NCBI GenBank assembly: GCA_900547295.1
Contig: URGK01000001.1
Location: 34,694 to 98,693 of the forward strand
Source: an uncultured Eubacteriales bacterium
Lineage (GTDB): Bacteria; Bacillota; Clostridia; Peptostreptococcales; Anaerovoracaceae
Direction of reading: 5' to 3'
Length of the DNA stretch: 64,000 nucleotides
The notes under the pieces were generated by a model. It saw nothing but the letters and a program-made list of their open reading frames with translations. It did no database searches and was not told where the DNA came from. Below are positions 1 to 8,788 of this stretch, piece after piece; position 1 is the stretch's first letter, and each line of letters starts with the position of its first letter. The translations under genes were made by a program, and so were the position numbers.

Positions 1-168
1 ATGATATTTTAAAACGCTCCATAAATACTCTCCGTAAATTGATTTATATCTGATTATATCACACCTGCAAGCGGTTGTAAACACACGTTCGTCATATGCA
101 CACGCCTGTGTCTTCACAAAAACAGCCCCCTATGATAACTTATTCTTACCACAGGAAGCTGTAATATT
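1..168. other. non-coding left edge
   Basis: AT-rich sequence beyond the hydrogenase stop codon. I see no open frame with a ribosome site and no clear terminator hairpin. It probably contains the end of the hydrogenase transcript. Confidence 0.4.
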
Positions 169-1608
169 TCATATAATGTTTTCTGCTCCGTCAACAGCAG
201 CCTTTATACTTTCAAAACCTGATGCCTGTCCGTACTCCTCGACCTCTTTCTTCTGCGACTCGCCTGTATGGGTCAGGCAGCCCGCTCCGCCTACACATCC
301 GCCGCTGCATATCATTCCCTCAATAAAATTATTAGGCAGCAGTCCCTTTTTGGCGCGCATAAGCACCGGTTTGCATTTGTCGGCGCCCTCGCACACTACA
401 GGATTGAGTTCAAAATCCTCCGGTGCAAGCTCTTTTACCGCTTCTTCCACCGCCGCCGTAAGACCTCCGGTCCTTGCAAATATACGTCCGTAATATGACG
501 CCTCGTCCAGCTCTGTAGGCTCAAGTTCCTCCACGATTATATCCTTGCTGTCAATAAGCGCCTGTAATTCCTCAAAGGTAAGCACATAGTCCACAAAATC
601 CTTTACTTTATCCTGCCTTACCTCCATCTTTTTAGAAGTGCACGGTCCTATGAACACAACCTTTGCATCCGGGTCTTTCTCCTTGATAAATCTGCCCAGC
701 GTTGCCATAGGCGACAGGTTATGGGAAATATGCTCCTCAAGCTCCGGAAATTTTGTTTTTATGTATTTTACAAAAGCGGGACAGCACGAAGATGTAAGGA
801 AGCCCTTGTCTATGAGCTCCTGCGCCTCAGACCACGCAACCATATCAGCTCCCAGCGCAACCTCATGCACCTTGTAAAAGCCCAGCTCTCTGATTGCCGT
901 AATCACCTGACCTGTCTGCGCATAGTTAAACTGACTGGCAATAGCAGGTGCAACCATCGCATATATCCTGTATCTGCTGTTGTTTTCGCTGTCCATAATC
1001 ATATTTACAACATCTACAATACTTGAAGTATCTACGGTAGCCCCAAAAGGACAAGTATATACACAGGCTCCGCAGGCAACGCATTTGTCATTGTTTATCT
1101 TAGCCTCACCGCCATCTGCCATACTTATTGCATCAAACTTGCAGGCTCTCTCACAGGGCCTTTTGAAATTGGCGATTGCGCCATACGGACACTCTTTGGC
1201 ACATTTGCCGCATTCCACACATTTATTCTTGTCAATATGCGCCTGTCCCTCTTCATCAAAGTGAATAGCTCCCAGCCTGCACACATCTGCGCATCTGTGA
1301 GCGATGCACCCTCTGCACAGGTCAGTCACCGTATGCCCCGCCTCAGGACATTCATCACATGCAATATCAATAACCTGAATAACATTAGGATTGTTTTTGT
1401 TACCGCCCAGCGCCAGCCTTATTCGCTCTGCGACAATAGCCCTGTCCTTGTAGATACAGCAGCTCATAGGAGGCTTGTCTTTCTTGACTATTTCATTGGC
1501 TATCTCATTAAATACTGCAAAGGAGTCATTGCCAAGCCACGTCTGATATGCCACCTCCATCAGAACCGTATACTTTAACTGCTGCACATTCGTATCAAAA
1601 ATTCTCAT
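169..1608 (-). CDS. monomeric [FeFe] hydrogenase, group B-like
   Basis: Predicted cytoplasmic iron hydrogenase catalysing reversible H2 formation with ferredoxin-type electrons. The N-terminal third holds several cysteine clusters, including CVECGKCAKECP and CVACGACVYTCP, for 4Fe-4S centres. The catalytic part shows the three H-cluster signatures: TSSCCPAF (about residue 275), GPCTSKKME (about 322) and ICSGGCVGGAG (near the end). The last two differ from the usual MPC and MACPGGC forms, which points to the group B type rather than the well-studied group A. I chose the ATG at 1608 because GAGGGAAGGATAT lies just upstream; an in-frame start at 1671 has no such site. Product 479 aa. No maturase (hydEFG) or partner subunit is nearby, so the enzyme is probably used alone for fermentative redox balance. 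Family assignment is firm; the subgroup is from memory. Confidence 0.92.
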   Translation of the reverse strand: MRIFDTNVQQLKYTVLMEVAYQTWLGNDSFAVFNEIANEIVKKDKPPMSCCIYKDRAIVAERIRLALGGNKNNPNVIQVIDIACDECPEAGHTVTDLCRGCIAHRCADVCRLGAIHFDEEGQAHIDKNKCVECGKCAKECPYGAIANFKRPCERACKFDAISMADGGEAKINNDKCVACGACVYTCPFGATVDTSSIVDVVNMIMDSENNSRYRIYAMVAPAIASQFNYAQTGQVITAIRELGFYKVHEVALGADMVAWSEAQELIDKGFLTSSCCPAFVKYIKTKFPELEEHISHNLSPMATLGRFIKEKDPDAKVVFIGPCTSKKMEVRQDKVKDFVDYVLTFEELQALIDSKDIIVEELEPTELDEASYYGRIFARTGGLTAAVEEAVKELAPEDFELNPVVCEGADKCKPVLMRAKKGLLPNNFIEGMICSGGCVGGAGCLTHTGESQKKEVEEYGQASGFESIKAAVDGAENII

Positions 1609-1724
1609 ATATCCTTCCCTCTTTAAATTTACTATATCAGCTGACTGTATTTTACCATATTCGCCCTGCAAAGTGCAATATTGTTTGGTTTTTATTCAAA
1701 TTACAGCAAACCAGTACATGTTGC

Positions 1725-1898
1725 CTATTCAAGCCTGCTTTTTCGTCTGTACTCTAAAGGTGAAACCCCGAACTGCTTCTTAAACACTGCGGCAAACTTG
1801 CTCTGGTTTGTATAGCCTGCTGCTGCGGCTGCATCAGCCACCGAAATTTTACTTCCGGTCAGAAGCTCTGCCGCTTTGTTCATTCGCATCTCTCGCAC
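1725..1898 (-). pseudogene. araC-family regulator fragment, C-terminal HTH only
   Basis: The minus strand encodes 54 residues from an ATG at 1889 to a stop at 1725-1727, with the frame open a few codons further upstream (VREMRMNKAAELL). The sequence is the last two helices of an AraC/XylS DNA-binding domain, with VADAAAAAGYTNQSKF and FGVSPLEYRRK matching the second HTH and the family signature. A complete AraC protein is five times longer. The upstream part is replaced by an alkD fragment, so this is the stump left by a deletion. It may still be translated but lacks the first HTH. Confidence 0.75.
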
Positions 1899-2116
1899 AC
1901 TAAAAAAGCGTGAAGGTTGTCCTCTTCATAGTATTTATGCGGAAGCTGTGATATAAAGGCGGCGGCTTCCTCTGTGCCTGCAAGCTCCTTTGCCAGCTTT
2001 CGCAGCGCCGGAGTTCTGACCCCTATAACCTTCTCCTTTGGTATATCCGGCATAAGACGTCTCTGAAAATCTCTGTAACCTGTATCCTGCATTTCAAATA
2101 GTCTGTCTGTTATCAT
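1895..2116 (-). pseudogene. DNA alkylation repair (AlkD-like) N-terminal fragment
   Basis: About 74 residues match the start of AlkD-type HEAT-repeat glycosylases: MQDTGYRDFQRRLMPDI, VIGVRTPALRKLAKEL, then YYEEDNLHAFLV. An intact protein is about 220-240 aa. Homology stops at about 1897, where the DNA switches into an AraC C-terminal fragment in another frame, and the alkD frame ends at 1880. Both pieces run leftward, so one deletion removing most of alkD and the start of a neighbouring araC explains the arrangement. Probably non-functional. Confidence 0.75.
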
Positions 2117-2542
2117 AATCTCTGTTCCTTTTACTTATTTTCATCAGACATTGTATCAAATTGCCGGCGCGATAGCCAGTATGCCGCTCTAAATATTTTT
2201 CAAAAAAGAATGGCGGTTTTTGAAATTATGATGTATTGTTAAGTTACCACCACCAAACAATTCCTCTTTCAAAAAACCACCATCACACACATGCTTATGA
2301 TATCACGAATTTTTATCCGTCCCTCTCACCTGTACCTGCAGGTTTGTTCGATACAGCTTTGCATTTTTGAGCATAAAAACAAAAAATCTCAAACTCATTT
2401 TCAAAATCCAGAACGGACAGTGCTTTAAACAGCGTTATGCAGGCATGCCCACTGCGCAGCTGCTGAAAGCTGTATGAAATATTGATATGTCCCGCTACTG
2501 TCAGTTCTCCGGTTCCTGATGTTTCAGGTTTATACCCTTGAT
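2117..2542. other. gap with an open but unassigned minus-strand stretch
   Basis: No recognisable gene. On the minus strand one frame stays open for about 70 codons from about 2540 to 2325 and encodes peptides such as SFQQLRSGHACITLF and LDFENEFEIFCF, but it has no ATG with a ribosome site and I do not recognise it. It could be a gene relic, since the adjoining alkD/araC remnant shows this end of the region has lost DNA. No convincing terminator for the 1997-aa gene was found. Confidence 0.3.
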
Positions 2543-5500
2543 TTATTTAACTGTTATTTTCTTTACCGCTGAAAATCCACCATAAAGCTTTTTGCCGTTC
2601 ACTTTGCTGTAGGCTCTCACTTTATAGTAACAGGTTTTACCTCTTTTAAGCTTTTTATCAGTACATGTATTTGACGAAACACTCTTAACCTTAATATATC
2701 TGCCTGATTTTTTTGAGGCCCTGTAAACATCATAACCATCTGCTGTTTTTACCTTGTTCCAGTTTAGTTTTACAGTCTTCTTTGAGGCCCTTCCGGCTGT
2801 AATCTTTATCTTCTGTTCAAGCATGCTGCTGATATATTCGGGGAAATCCACAACAGCAAGTCCTGCGCTTGTTCCTATATATATCTTATCGCCTATTTTA
2901 TCAAGACTGTAGACATTGTTCATGCTTTTTTCGGTCCACATGCCTGTTTCACTGCTAAGCTCTGCCGTAACTGTCATTTTTCCGTTTCTGACAGCAGGTT
3001 TCTTGATATACAGAACTCCGTCTGCTGATGTTCCAAACCACAGACTGCCGTCTGCTGATGCCATAACCATTCTGACCTCGGCATTTGTCGCTCCGTCAAG
3101 AGCTTTGCCGAAAAGTCTGTCTCCTGTATATTTAACAGCCTCTGCTCCCGGCTCTGAAACATACCATACTGTACCGCCTGTGTTTTCCATATTTGCATAT
3201 GACCCTGATGCCACTATCCATGCTCCGCCATTTTTGTCTATTGCAATGTCACGAATCCATACCTGTGCAAGCTTTGATGAGCCTGCAGCTTTGTCAAAGT
3301 CAGCAGTGTAGCTGTACTTTGTTATTTTACCTGATGCATCAATATAGGCAAATCCGCCTGTAAACGGATCTTCTTGCGTTCCTTTGCCATCAGGGTAAAA
3401 TCCGCACCACGCTCCACCGTTTCCGTCTAACGTTATATTATCTACAGACATTGCAGGGAAACCGTCATTTTTGTCATATGTTGTCCATTTGTTTTCCTTT
3501 GGCTGATATTTTGTAAGTCCGCCAAAGGATCCTATCCATACAGTTCCGTCATTATCAATCTGAATTTCCTGAACATAGTTGTTCGGAATAGTTGCAGGCT
3601 TATCCGTTTCAAGAAAATATTCAGCCTTTCCGCCTTTCATATATATAAGGCCTCTGTTGTTTGCCGGGTCTGTATAGCTTGCATTCTGGGACAGCCATAC
3701 ACCTCCGTCGCCATCTGCTGCTATTGCCGATACAAATGTGGTTTCAAGTGCAGGTGTGCTGTTCTTGTTATATCTTGAAAAAGTCTCTGCATCCGATGCT
3801 CTGTATGCTGCGCCGCCGCCATAGGTTCCTACCCAGAGCCCTCCGTTTTTATCTGCAGATACCGAGCGGATTCCTGCCAGAGGGAGGTTTCCTTCAGAGC
3901 CGTCAGCAGGTATAATTTCAATTTTTTCCTTTGCAGCCTCTGTCTTTAGAGGTACAGCGGCAAAGCTTGAAAGCTTTGCCGCTGTGTTAACTGTAACTCC
4001 TTTTACACAGTCAATTCTGTTATATCTTGCGCTGCCGTCATCATAGTTTCTGTACAGTCTGACAGTTGCTGATGTTTTACCGTCCTTTGATGTATCTTTA
4101 ATTGCAGTCCAGCTTTTACCGCCGTCGCTGCTTTCATCGTAAGCTACAAGGTATTTCTGCTCTTTTATTTCTTTGAGCGTAATCCCCTTATAGTCTTCCG
4201 GCGCAAAACCGTCTGTTGTAGTAATATCAATTACTGCAGCTTCATCTGTTATACCGCTTGCATTAAGAAGTTCTGCAAGATAGATGCCTCTCACATGGCT
4301 TGTGCCCTGTCTTGATGTATATGTTCCCTCTACTACTCCTGAGGCTGCCCCTGAATTCTTAAGACCTCTTATATCGAACGTCTTTGTTTTATCCATTCCA
4401 TAGATATTAAAGTCTTTTTCCGTATTGTCATCTTCAATTACGCTTCCGTTTCCGACTTTAATTACAATCTGAGTCACTTCTGAAACGGACGCGCCCTGAC
4501 TGTTGTGTGTAACAAGTCGGATTGGTCCTCCTTCATTTCCTACTACGGAATCATACCCGGGACCCTTTGGTGTTGATTTGCCTCCTGCAGCCAGAGGATA
4601 TCCGTCCATACCGTAGGCAAGTATAATAGGGACTCTTCGTTCTCCGTCCTTAATACCGTTCTTTATGGCATCCATTCCGAATTTAGCCTTGATTTCAGCG
4701 CTGTATCCATCCTTTGCTGTTACTGTTATGCTTATAGGGTCGTCCAGCCCTGTAACTCCTGTCGTATTCTGCTTTATGAATTTCCAGAAGTTCACTCCTT
4801 CCCAGCTGTTTACTGCTGTTGTTGTAATATCTTCTTTTTCAATCAACGAAGTCATTGCCTCGATTTCTTTAACTGTGCAGTCTTTTGCAAACAGCTCCTT
4901 ATTGTCATTATCCACTACCTGAACAGCCACTTTATTATCAAGATACTGCTTGAATACTTCGCTTGAGCTATGATTCCAGCTTACAGACTCTGAAGATGTA
5001 ACTTCTATTGACTTGACTCTGCTCAGGCACTTACCCAGATTAACATTCTTCTTTGAAGTCTGTCCGATAACAAGTCTGATAGGACCGCCGTCATTTCCGT
5101 ATTTTGAACTGTAGCCCTTGCTCTTTTTGCTTGTAACCAGCGGTTTTCCTGTTTCTTTGTTTTTGGCAGGCGCTGAGCCGTATGCCAGTATAACCGGAAG
5201 ATTCTTCTTTCCTGTCTTGGAATTCATATATCCTTTTCTTATTTCTGATAAGGTGAATGTCTTTTTCTTACCATCGGTTGTAGTAATTACAACTTTATCT
5301 GCGCTCGTTTTAAGGCCTATGTCAGTTGAATTAAGGAAATCATAAAGTGATATGCCTCTGTATGTTCTCTGATATGTCTTACCCTTGCTGTTTCTGAAAC
5401 TGTAAGTATATGTTCCGGCAAGAGTCTGCCTGCCCTCAATATCCGAAACAGTGAATTTCTTCTTGCCTGAAATTCTTGTACCTTCACCTGATATTGTTAC

Positions 5501-8500
5501 AGTTTTTTTCTTGTAGCTGCTGTATGGCGATTTTACATGCGCATATTTGTCTGCAGCAAGGTTTACTGTAATTGAAGTTACATTTTTAAGAGTTCTCGGA
5601 GCTTTTCCCTTTGAGGTTCTTGGAATCACAACCTGCAGAGGTCCTCCGCTGTTTTTAACTTTTGTTTTCTCAGCTTCGCCAAGAGTCACTGTGTCTTCAT
5701 AACCTGCCGAACTGCTGCTCTTAACAAGTGGCGAACCGTTTTTGGCATATGCCAGTATCGGTCTAAGGTTTTTAAGCCCGGTTTCACTGTTATAGCCTTT
5801 TGTCATGGTAAGCAGTTCTTTGAGGTCAACCTGAAGTTTATCTTTACCATTACTGAAAGTAACTGTACCCTTTGCACCCTGAAGCTTTACTATCTTCTGC
5901 AGCAGGTATGCAATGTCCATACCCTCATATAGATCATTATTATATTTTGAACCTGCTTTGCCGGCTTCATAAAAGGCTTTTATCTTTGCCTCTGCAAGCT
6001 CTGCCGATGTCAGAGTACCGCCGTAGATTATTTCTTCTATATCTGCTGCAGTATATTTGTCACTGCTCAGCTTAACGGCTGATTTGCCTGTTCCTGAATA
6101 CACTCTGACATTCAGCTTTGTTTTGCTTCCCAGATCATTATAGATTTTCTTATCGCTGTATTTATGTGTACTGTAATGATAAGTATCATCGCCAACTATA
6201 ATCTTGTCGAGAAGTTTCGCCTGATTTGATCCGTTGGCATGAGTATAGTTCATCTTGCCTGATATTACACGGAGCGGGCCGCCGTCATTTGAAAGTCCGC
6301 TTAGGAATCCGTCCAGTGTGTTTTTTATAACATACGGATATCTGTTTACTCCGTATGCCACAAGCACAGGATAGCCTGTTTTTTTCAGGTCCCCTGGAGC
6401 GCCCTTATAGTCCGCGCCTGTAACGTCTGCTATATTTTTCTCATAATATCCGAAGCAGTCCGGGTCTGCAATCTGCTTAAGGGAGAAGGTATCAAAGCCT
6501 TTGTATCCGTCTGTTGCAGTGAACGTTACCTTTGTTTTATCATCTGTTTTCTTTGAATCAGGAATTCCTGATTTTTTGAGAAGGTCCCAAAGCTTGACTC
6601 CCTCGTATTCATCCACATACCAGTAGGAGGAATTTGCAAGACTGTACTCGTCTCTGTATCCTATACCGTTCTTTACAGGTCTGCCGTTTTCGTCATATTT
6701 GACCATATCCTCAAGCTGCTGTACCGTATAGTTTACTTCTCTGCCTATTTCACTTCCTGTTATGGTAAGAACATATTGCGAGTTTTCAGCAGTCTTGTAC
6801 GGAGCTTTATCATGCTTATAGCCCGGCTCATCGCCTTCACAGACATATATGTATGCCATATTTCCAAAAGTCGCATATTCAGATGCTATTCCCATCTTAT
6901 CTGTATCACATACCAGCTTGAGGCACCCGTCTGTATTGCCAAGCTCTGAATCCTGTCCTGCAGCGCCGTCATCAAATACAAACGGTCTTGTGTTTTTGCC
7001 GTCAGTATATGAGGTACCGTATGCAATTAGTATCGGCGTTCCTTCATTGTGCATTTTCTCTATTGTTTCAAGAGAAATAGTTGCTATGGTGTTTCTGTTT
7101 CTGTTTTTGATTTCAACCTTTTTGGCTCTGTCTGTCAGAATTATACCGTTTACTCCGTCTTCCATATTATGAAGCAGATAGTACAAATCCACACCTTCAT
7201 AGGTTCTTTCGGTTTTTTTGCCGTTTCTCAGGTCTGTATAGTTTCCTCTGGCGCAGCCCTTATCCTGGCTTTCCATATCGCCTACGGAAAGAGGCACACT
7301 GTTTTTAACTCCCGGGCCCTCAATCGTCAAGGTTGCTCCCGTAATTCCGTCAACGTTATACGGTCCATCCTGGTCTTTGATTCCGCCGTTTGTAATATGC
7401 TTGAATGGACTGAACGAGAAATCAATCCCCGAAGTTCCTGTTATTTCAATGCTGTTAACAAGCTTTACCGGACTTGCACCGTTACCATAAAGAACGAAAC
7501 AGCCTGAAACGGAGGCATCATCCTTTGATGCTTCATATATGCCCTTTAGCGTTTCCTTACTTTCACCTTTTTCGTATGCAAGAATGTAGTCGTTTTTAAT
7601 AAGATCTCCTACAGTCATTCCGTTGGCATCAAAGTTTATGTAGTTATCCGCGGTTCCGAAAGTAACAACGTCCTTATCCTTGCTGCCTGCAAGAAGCTCC
7701 GAAAGCGGCACTCCTCTTACATAGTCTGTAAAGGTTCCCTTTTTGGTGGTGTAGGTATATGTATTATCTGCCCTTTTCATCAGCATTACATCGGCTCTTG
7801 TGTATTCTCTGCTGCCGATTTTAAGTACCTTTTCTTCAAGTGCTTTCCCTCCGATTACCTTGCTGACATCACATTTACCTCCGTTATATACAGGATTATT
7901 TTTGTCTTCTATGTTAAGCTGCCCTGTTATAACTTTTTTGAAGTCCTTTCTGTCTGCCTTTTCGGGAGTTTTCGCACCTTCGCTGTAATCCCATGCAATC
8001 ATGGTTTCAACCTTTACCGCACCATCGCTGCTTCCCTCTGCCAGCCCCGGATAAAAGTAGCGGGCTTCATTTAGACCTGTCGTATCTTTTGAACCGTTAC
8101 TGTATTTGGCTTGCGGGTTAAAAGAGCAGGAATATCCGTCTGATGCAAGCACTGTCAGCGTGTCTTTGCCGGCATCAAAAGCAGTCCCTTTAAGAAGAGA
8201 CTTTATATATACTCCTGTAGCTTTGTAATACTTTTTTGTATCAAAAGTATTAATTGATGAGTAGAGTATTTCCTTTCCTCCCTCAAGTTTTTTGAGTTCT
8301 CCTCTCGTATAGGATTTCTCAAGGTCTATGTTGTCGGCAGTATAAGTTTTGCCGCCGATAACATCAGTTCCTGTAACTGCAAGCTCAGGAGTCTCGATTT
8401 TAAGACCGCCTTCCGCCCCGTATACATCAGTGCCTGAAAGTCCTGCAGCAGGCATCATTGAAATGATTACCGCCACTGATACAAATACTGCAAGCAGTCT

Positions 8501-8536
8501 GTATCCGATTCGTGCTCTTAAGCTTTTAGAATTCAT
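2543..8536 (-). CDS. giant secreted protein: eight molybdopterin-fold modules, beta-propeller, FN3
   Basis: 1997 residues with a Sec signal peptide (residues 1-41). Residues about 60-1520 hold eight related modules. Each has a G(V/I/M)xLxxLL helix (near residues 108, 275, 448, 646, 872, 1061, 1247 and 1417), often a TxxDGY segment, and most have LAYG and a closing GGP(I/L)RLV. This pattern matches the oxidoreductase molybdopterin-binding (sulfite oxidase-like, PF00174) fold. I see no conserved cysteine across modules, so molybdenum ligation as in sulfite oxidase is unlikely. Residues about 1550-1905 have blades such as GGLWVGTYGGG, GTVWIGSFGG and GSLWFGTSADG, typical of the two-component-regulator beta-propeller. 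Residues about 1912-1997 are an FN3 domain. AAGGAGGAG precedes the start. A structured RNA lies in its leader. It is last in the importer/ExbB cluster, so a surface-exposed binding or sensing role is inferred. No sortase motif is seen. Confidence 0.8.
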   Translation of the reverse strand: MNSKSLRARIGYRLLAVFVSVAVIISMMPAAGLSGTDVYGAEGGLKIETPELAVTGTDVIGGKTYTADNIDLEKSYTRGELKKLEGGKEILYSSINTFDTKKYYKATGVYIKSLLKGTAFDAGKDTLTVLASDGYSCSFNPQAKYSNGSKDTTGLNEARYFYPGLAEGSSDGAVKVETMIAWDYSEGAKTPEKADRKDFKKVITGQLNIEDKNNPVYNGGKCDVSKVIGGKALEEKVLKIGSREYTRADVMLMKRADNTYTYTTKKGTFTDYVRGVPLSELLAGSKDKDVVTFGTADNYINFDANGMTVGDLIKNDYILAYEKGESKETLKGIYEASKDDASVSGCFVLYGNGASPVKLVNSIEITGTSGIDFSFSPFKHITNGGIKDQDGPYNVDGITGATLTIEGPGVKNSVPLSVGDMESQDKGCARGNYTDLRNGKKTERTYEGVDLYYLLHNMEDGVNGIILTDRAKKVEIKNRNRNTIATISLETIEKMHNEGTPILIAYGTSYTDGKNTRPFVFDDGAAGQDSELGNTDGCLKLVCDTDKMGIASEYATFGNMAYIYVCEGDEPGYKHDKAPYKTAENSQYVLTITGSEIGREVNYTVQQLEDMVKYDENGRPVKNGIGYRDEYSLANSSYWYVDEYEGVKLWDLLKKSGIPDSKKTDDKTKVTFTATDGYKGFDTFSLKQIADPDCFGYYEKNIADVTGADYKGAPGDLKKTGYPVLVAYGVNRYPYVIKNTLDGFLSGLSNDGGPLRVISGKMNYTHANGSNQAKLLDKIIVGDDTYHYSTHKYSDKKIYNDLGSKTKLNVRVYSGTGKSAVKLSSDKYTAADIEEIIYGGTLTSAELAEAKIKAFYEAGKAGSKYNNDLYEGMDIAYLLQKIVKLQGAKGTVTFSNGKDKLQVDLKELLTMTKGYNSETGLKNLRPILAYAKNGSPLVKSSSSAGYEDTVTLGEAEKTKVKNSGGPLQVVIPRTSKGKAPRTLKNVTSITVNLAADKYAHVKSPYSSYKKKTVTISGEGTRISGKKKFTVSDIEGRQTLAGTYTYSFRNSKGKTYQRTYRGISLYDFLNSTDIGLKTSADKVVITTTDGKKKTFTLSEIRKGYMNSKTGKKNLPVILAYGSAPAKNKETGKPLVTSKKSKGYSSKYGNDGGPIRLVIGQTSKKNVNLGKCLSRVKSIEVTSSESVSWNHSSSEVFKQYLDNKVAVQVVDNDNKELFAKDCTVKEIEAMTSLIEKEDITTTAVNSWEGVNFWKFIKQNTTGVTGLDDPISITVTAKDGYSAEIKAKFGMDAIKNGIKDGERRVPIILAYGMDGYPLAAGGKSTPKGPGYDSVVGNEGGPIRLVTHNSQGASVSEVTQIVIKVGNGSVIEDDNTEKDFNIYGMDKTKTFDIRGLKNSGAASGVVEGTYTSRQGTSHVRGIYLAELLNASGITDEAAVIDITTTDGFAPEDYKGITLKEIKEQKYLVAYDESSDGGKSWTAIKDTSKDGKTSATVRLYRNYDDGSARYNRIDCVKGVTVNTAAKLSSFAAVPLKTEAAKEKIEIIPADGSEGNLPLAGIRSVSADKNGGLWVGTYGGGAAYRASDAETFSRYNKNSTPALETTFVSAIAADGDGGVWLSQNASYTDPANNRGLIYMKGGKAEYFLETDKPATIPNNYVQEIQIDNDGTVWIGSFGGLTKYQPKENKWTTYDKNDGFPAMSVDNITLDGNGGAWCGFYPDGKGTQEDPFTGGFAYIDASGKITKYSYTADFDKAAGSSKLAQVWIRDIAIDKNGGAWIVASGSYANMENTGGTVWYVSEPGAEAVKYTGDRLFGKALDGATNAEVRMVMASADGSLWFGTSADGVLYIKKPAVRNGKMTVTAELSSETGMWTEKSMNNVYSLDKIGDKIYIGTSAGLAVVDFPEYISSMLEQKIKITAGRASKKTVKLNWNKVKTADGYDVYRASKKSGRYIKVKSVSSNTCTDKKLKRGKTCYYKVRAYSKVNGKKLYGGFSAVKKITVK

Positions 8537-8599
8537 TTTCTCCTCCTTTTAATAAGTATCACCGTAAAACAAAAAGTATTATAACAACAATATATTATC

Positions 8600-8625
8600 A
8601 AAGCGGCTTTCAAAGAAAACCGCTC
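8600..8625 (-). terminator. hairpin in the leader of the 1997-aa gene
   Basis: In the leader transcript AGCGGTTTTC and GAAAGCCGCT pair around a three-base loop, a stem of about ten pairs, between the structured RNA and the start codon. Only short U stretches follow, so termination would be weak. It occupies the place where an expression platform is expected. Confidence 0.45.
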
Positions 8626-8648
8626 TGCTCTTAATATATGTAACACAA

Positions 8649-8746
8649 TGCTTTTCTTTCCAAACGGGAGGCACAAACGTTTCCGTTCATACCCATCGGC
8701 TGCCGATCATAGCATAGCCTTAGACCTTCCAGCTCGAAAAATATTA
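8649..8746 (-). ncRNA. structured leader RNA, class 1 copy A (riboswitch candidate)
   Basis: Read leftward, this shares most positions with the copy at 16.4 kb. It opens with UUUUUC, able to pair with GGAAAG at the 3' end. Then come a GAAA-tetraloop receptor-like element (CUAAG paired opposite UAUGA), a hairpin UCGG-CAG-CCGA, and a ten-pair hairpin GGUAUGAACG / CGUUUGUGCC closed by a GAAA loop. It ends in GCCUCCCGUUUGGAAAG. The GAAA hairpin differs in sequence between copies but keeps its pairing, so selection on structure is likely. The 3' part recalls the Moco riboswitch end (GCCUCCCGU...GGAAAGG); that identity is from memory. It lies directly before the eight-module gene. Confidence 0.65.
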
Positions 8747-8788
8747 AGTTATTTATCTGTACCGGATGCTTTTCCGGGATACAAATCG

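Noticed and set aside
7049..7507. Long plus-strand open frame opposite the 1997-aa gene
   Set aside because: It is the antisense shadow of a repeat-rich real gene, lacks a ribosome site and resembles no protein. The same holds for other opposite-strand frames in the large genes.
8649..8746. Cyclic-di-GMP-I riboswitch as identity of the class 1 RNA
   Set aside because: It has a GAAA loop and an 11-nt-receptor-like element, but the receptor comes before the loop hairpin and the conserved GCACAGGGCAAACC block is missing.
8649..8746. Cobalamin riboswitch, suggested by the FecBCD-type importer
   Set aside because: No B12-box (GCCACTG) or other cobalamin riboswitch core sequence is visible.
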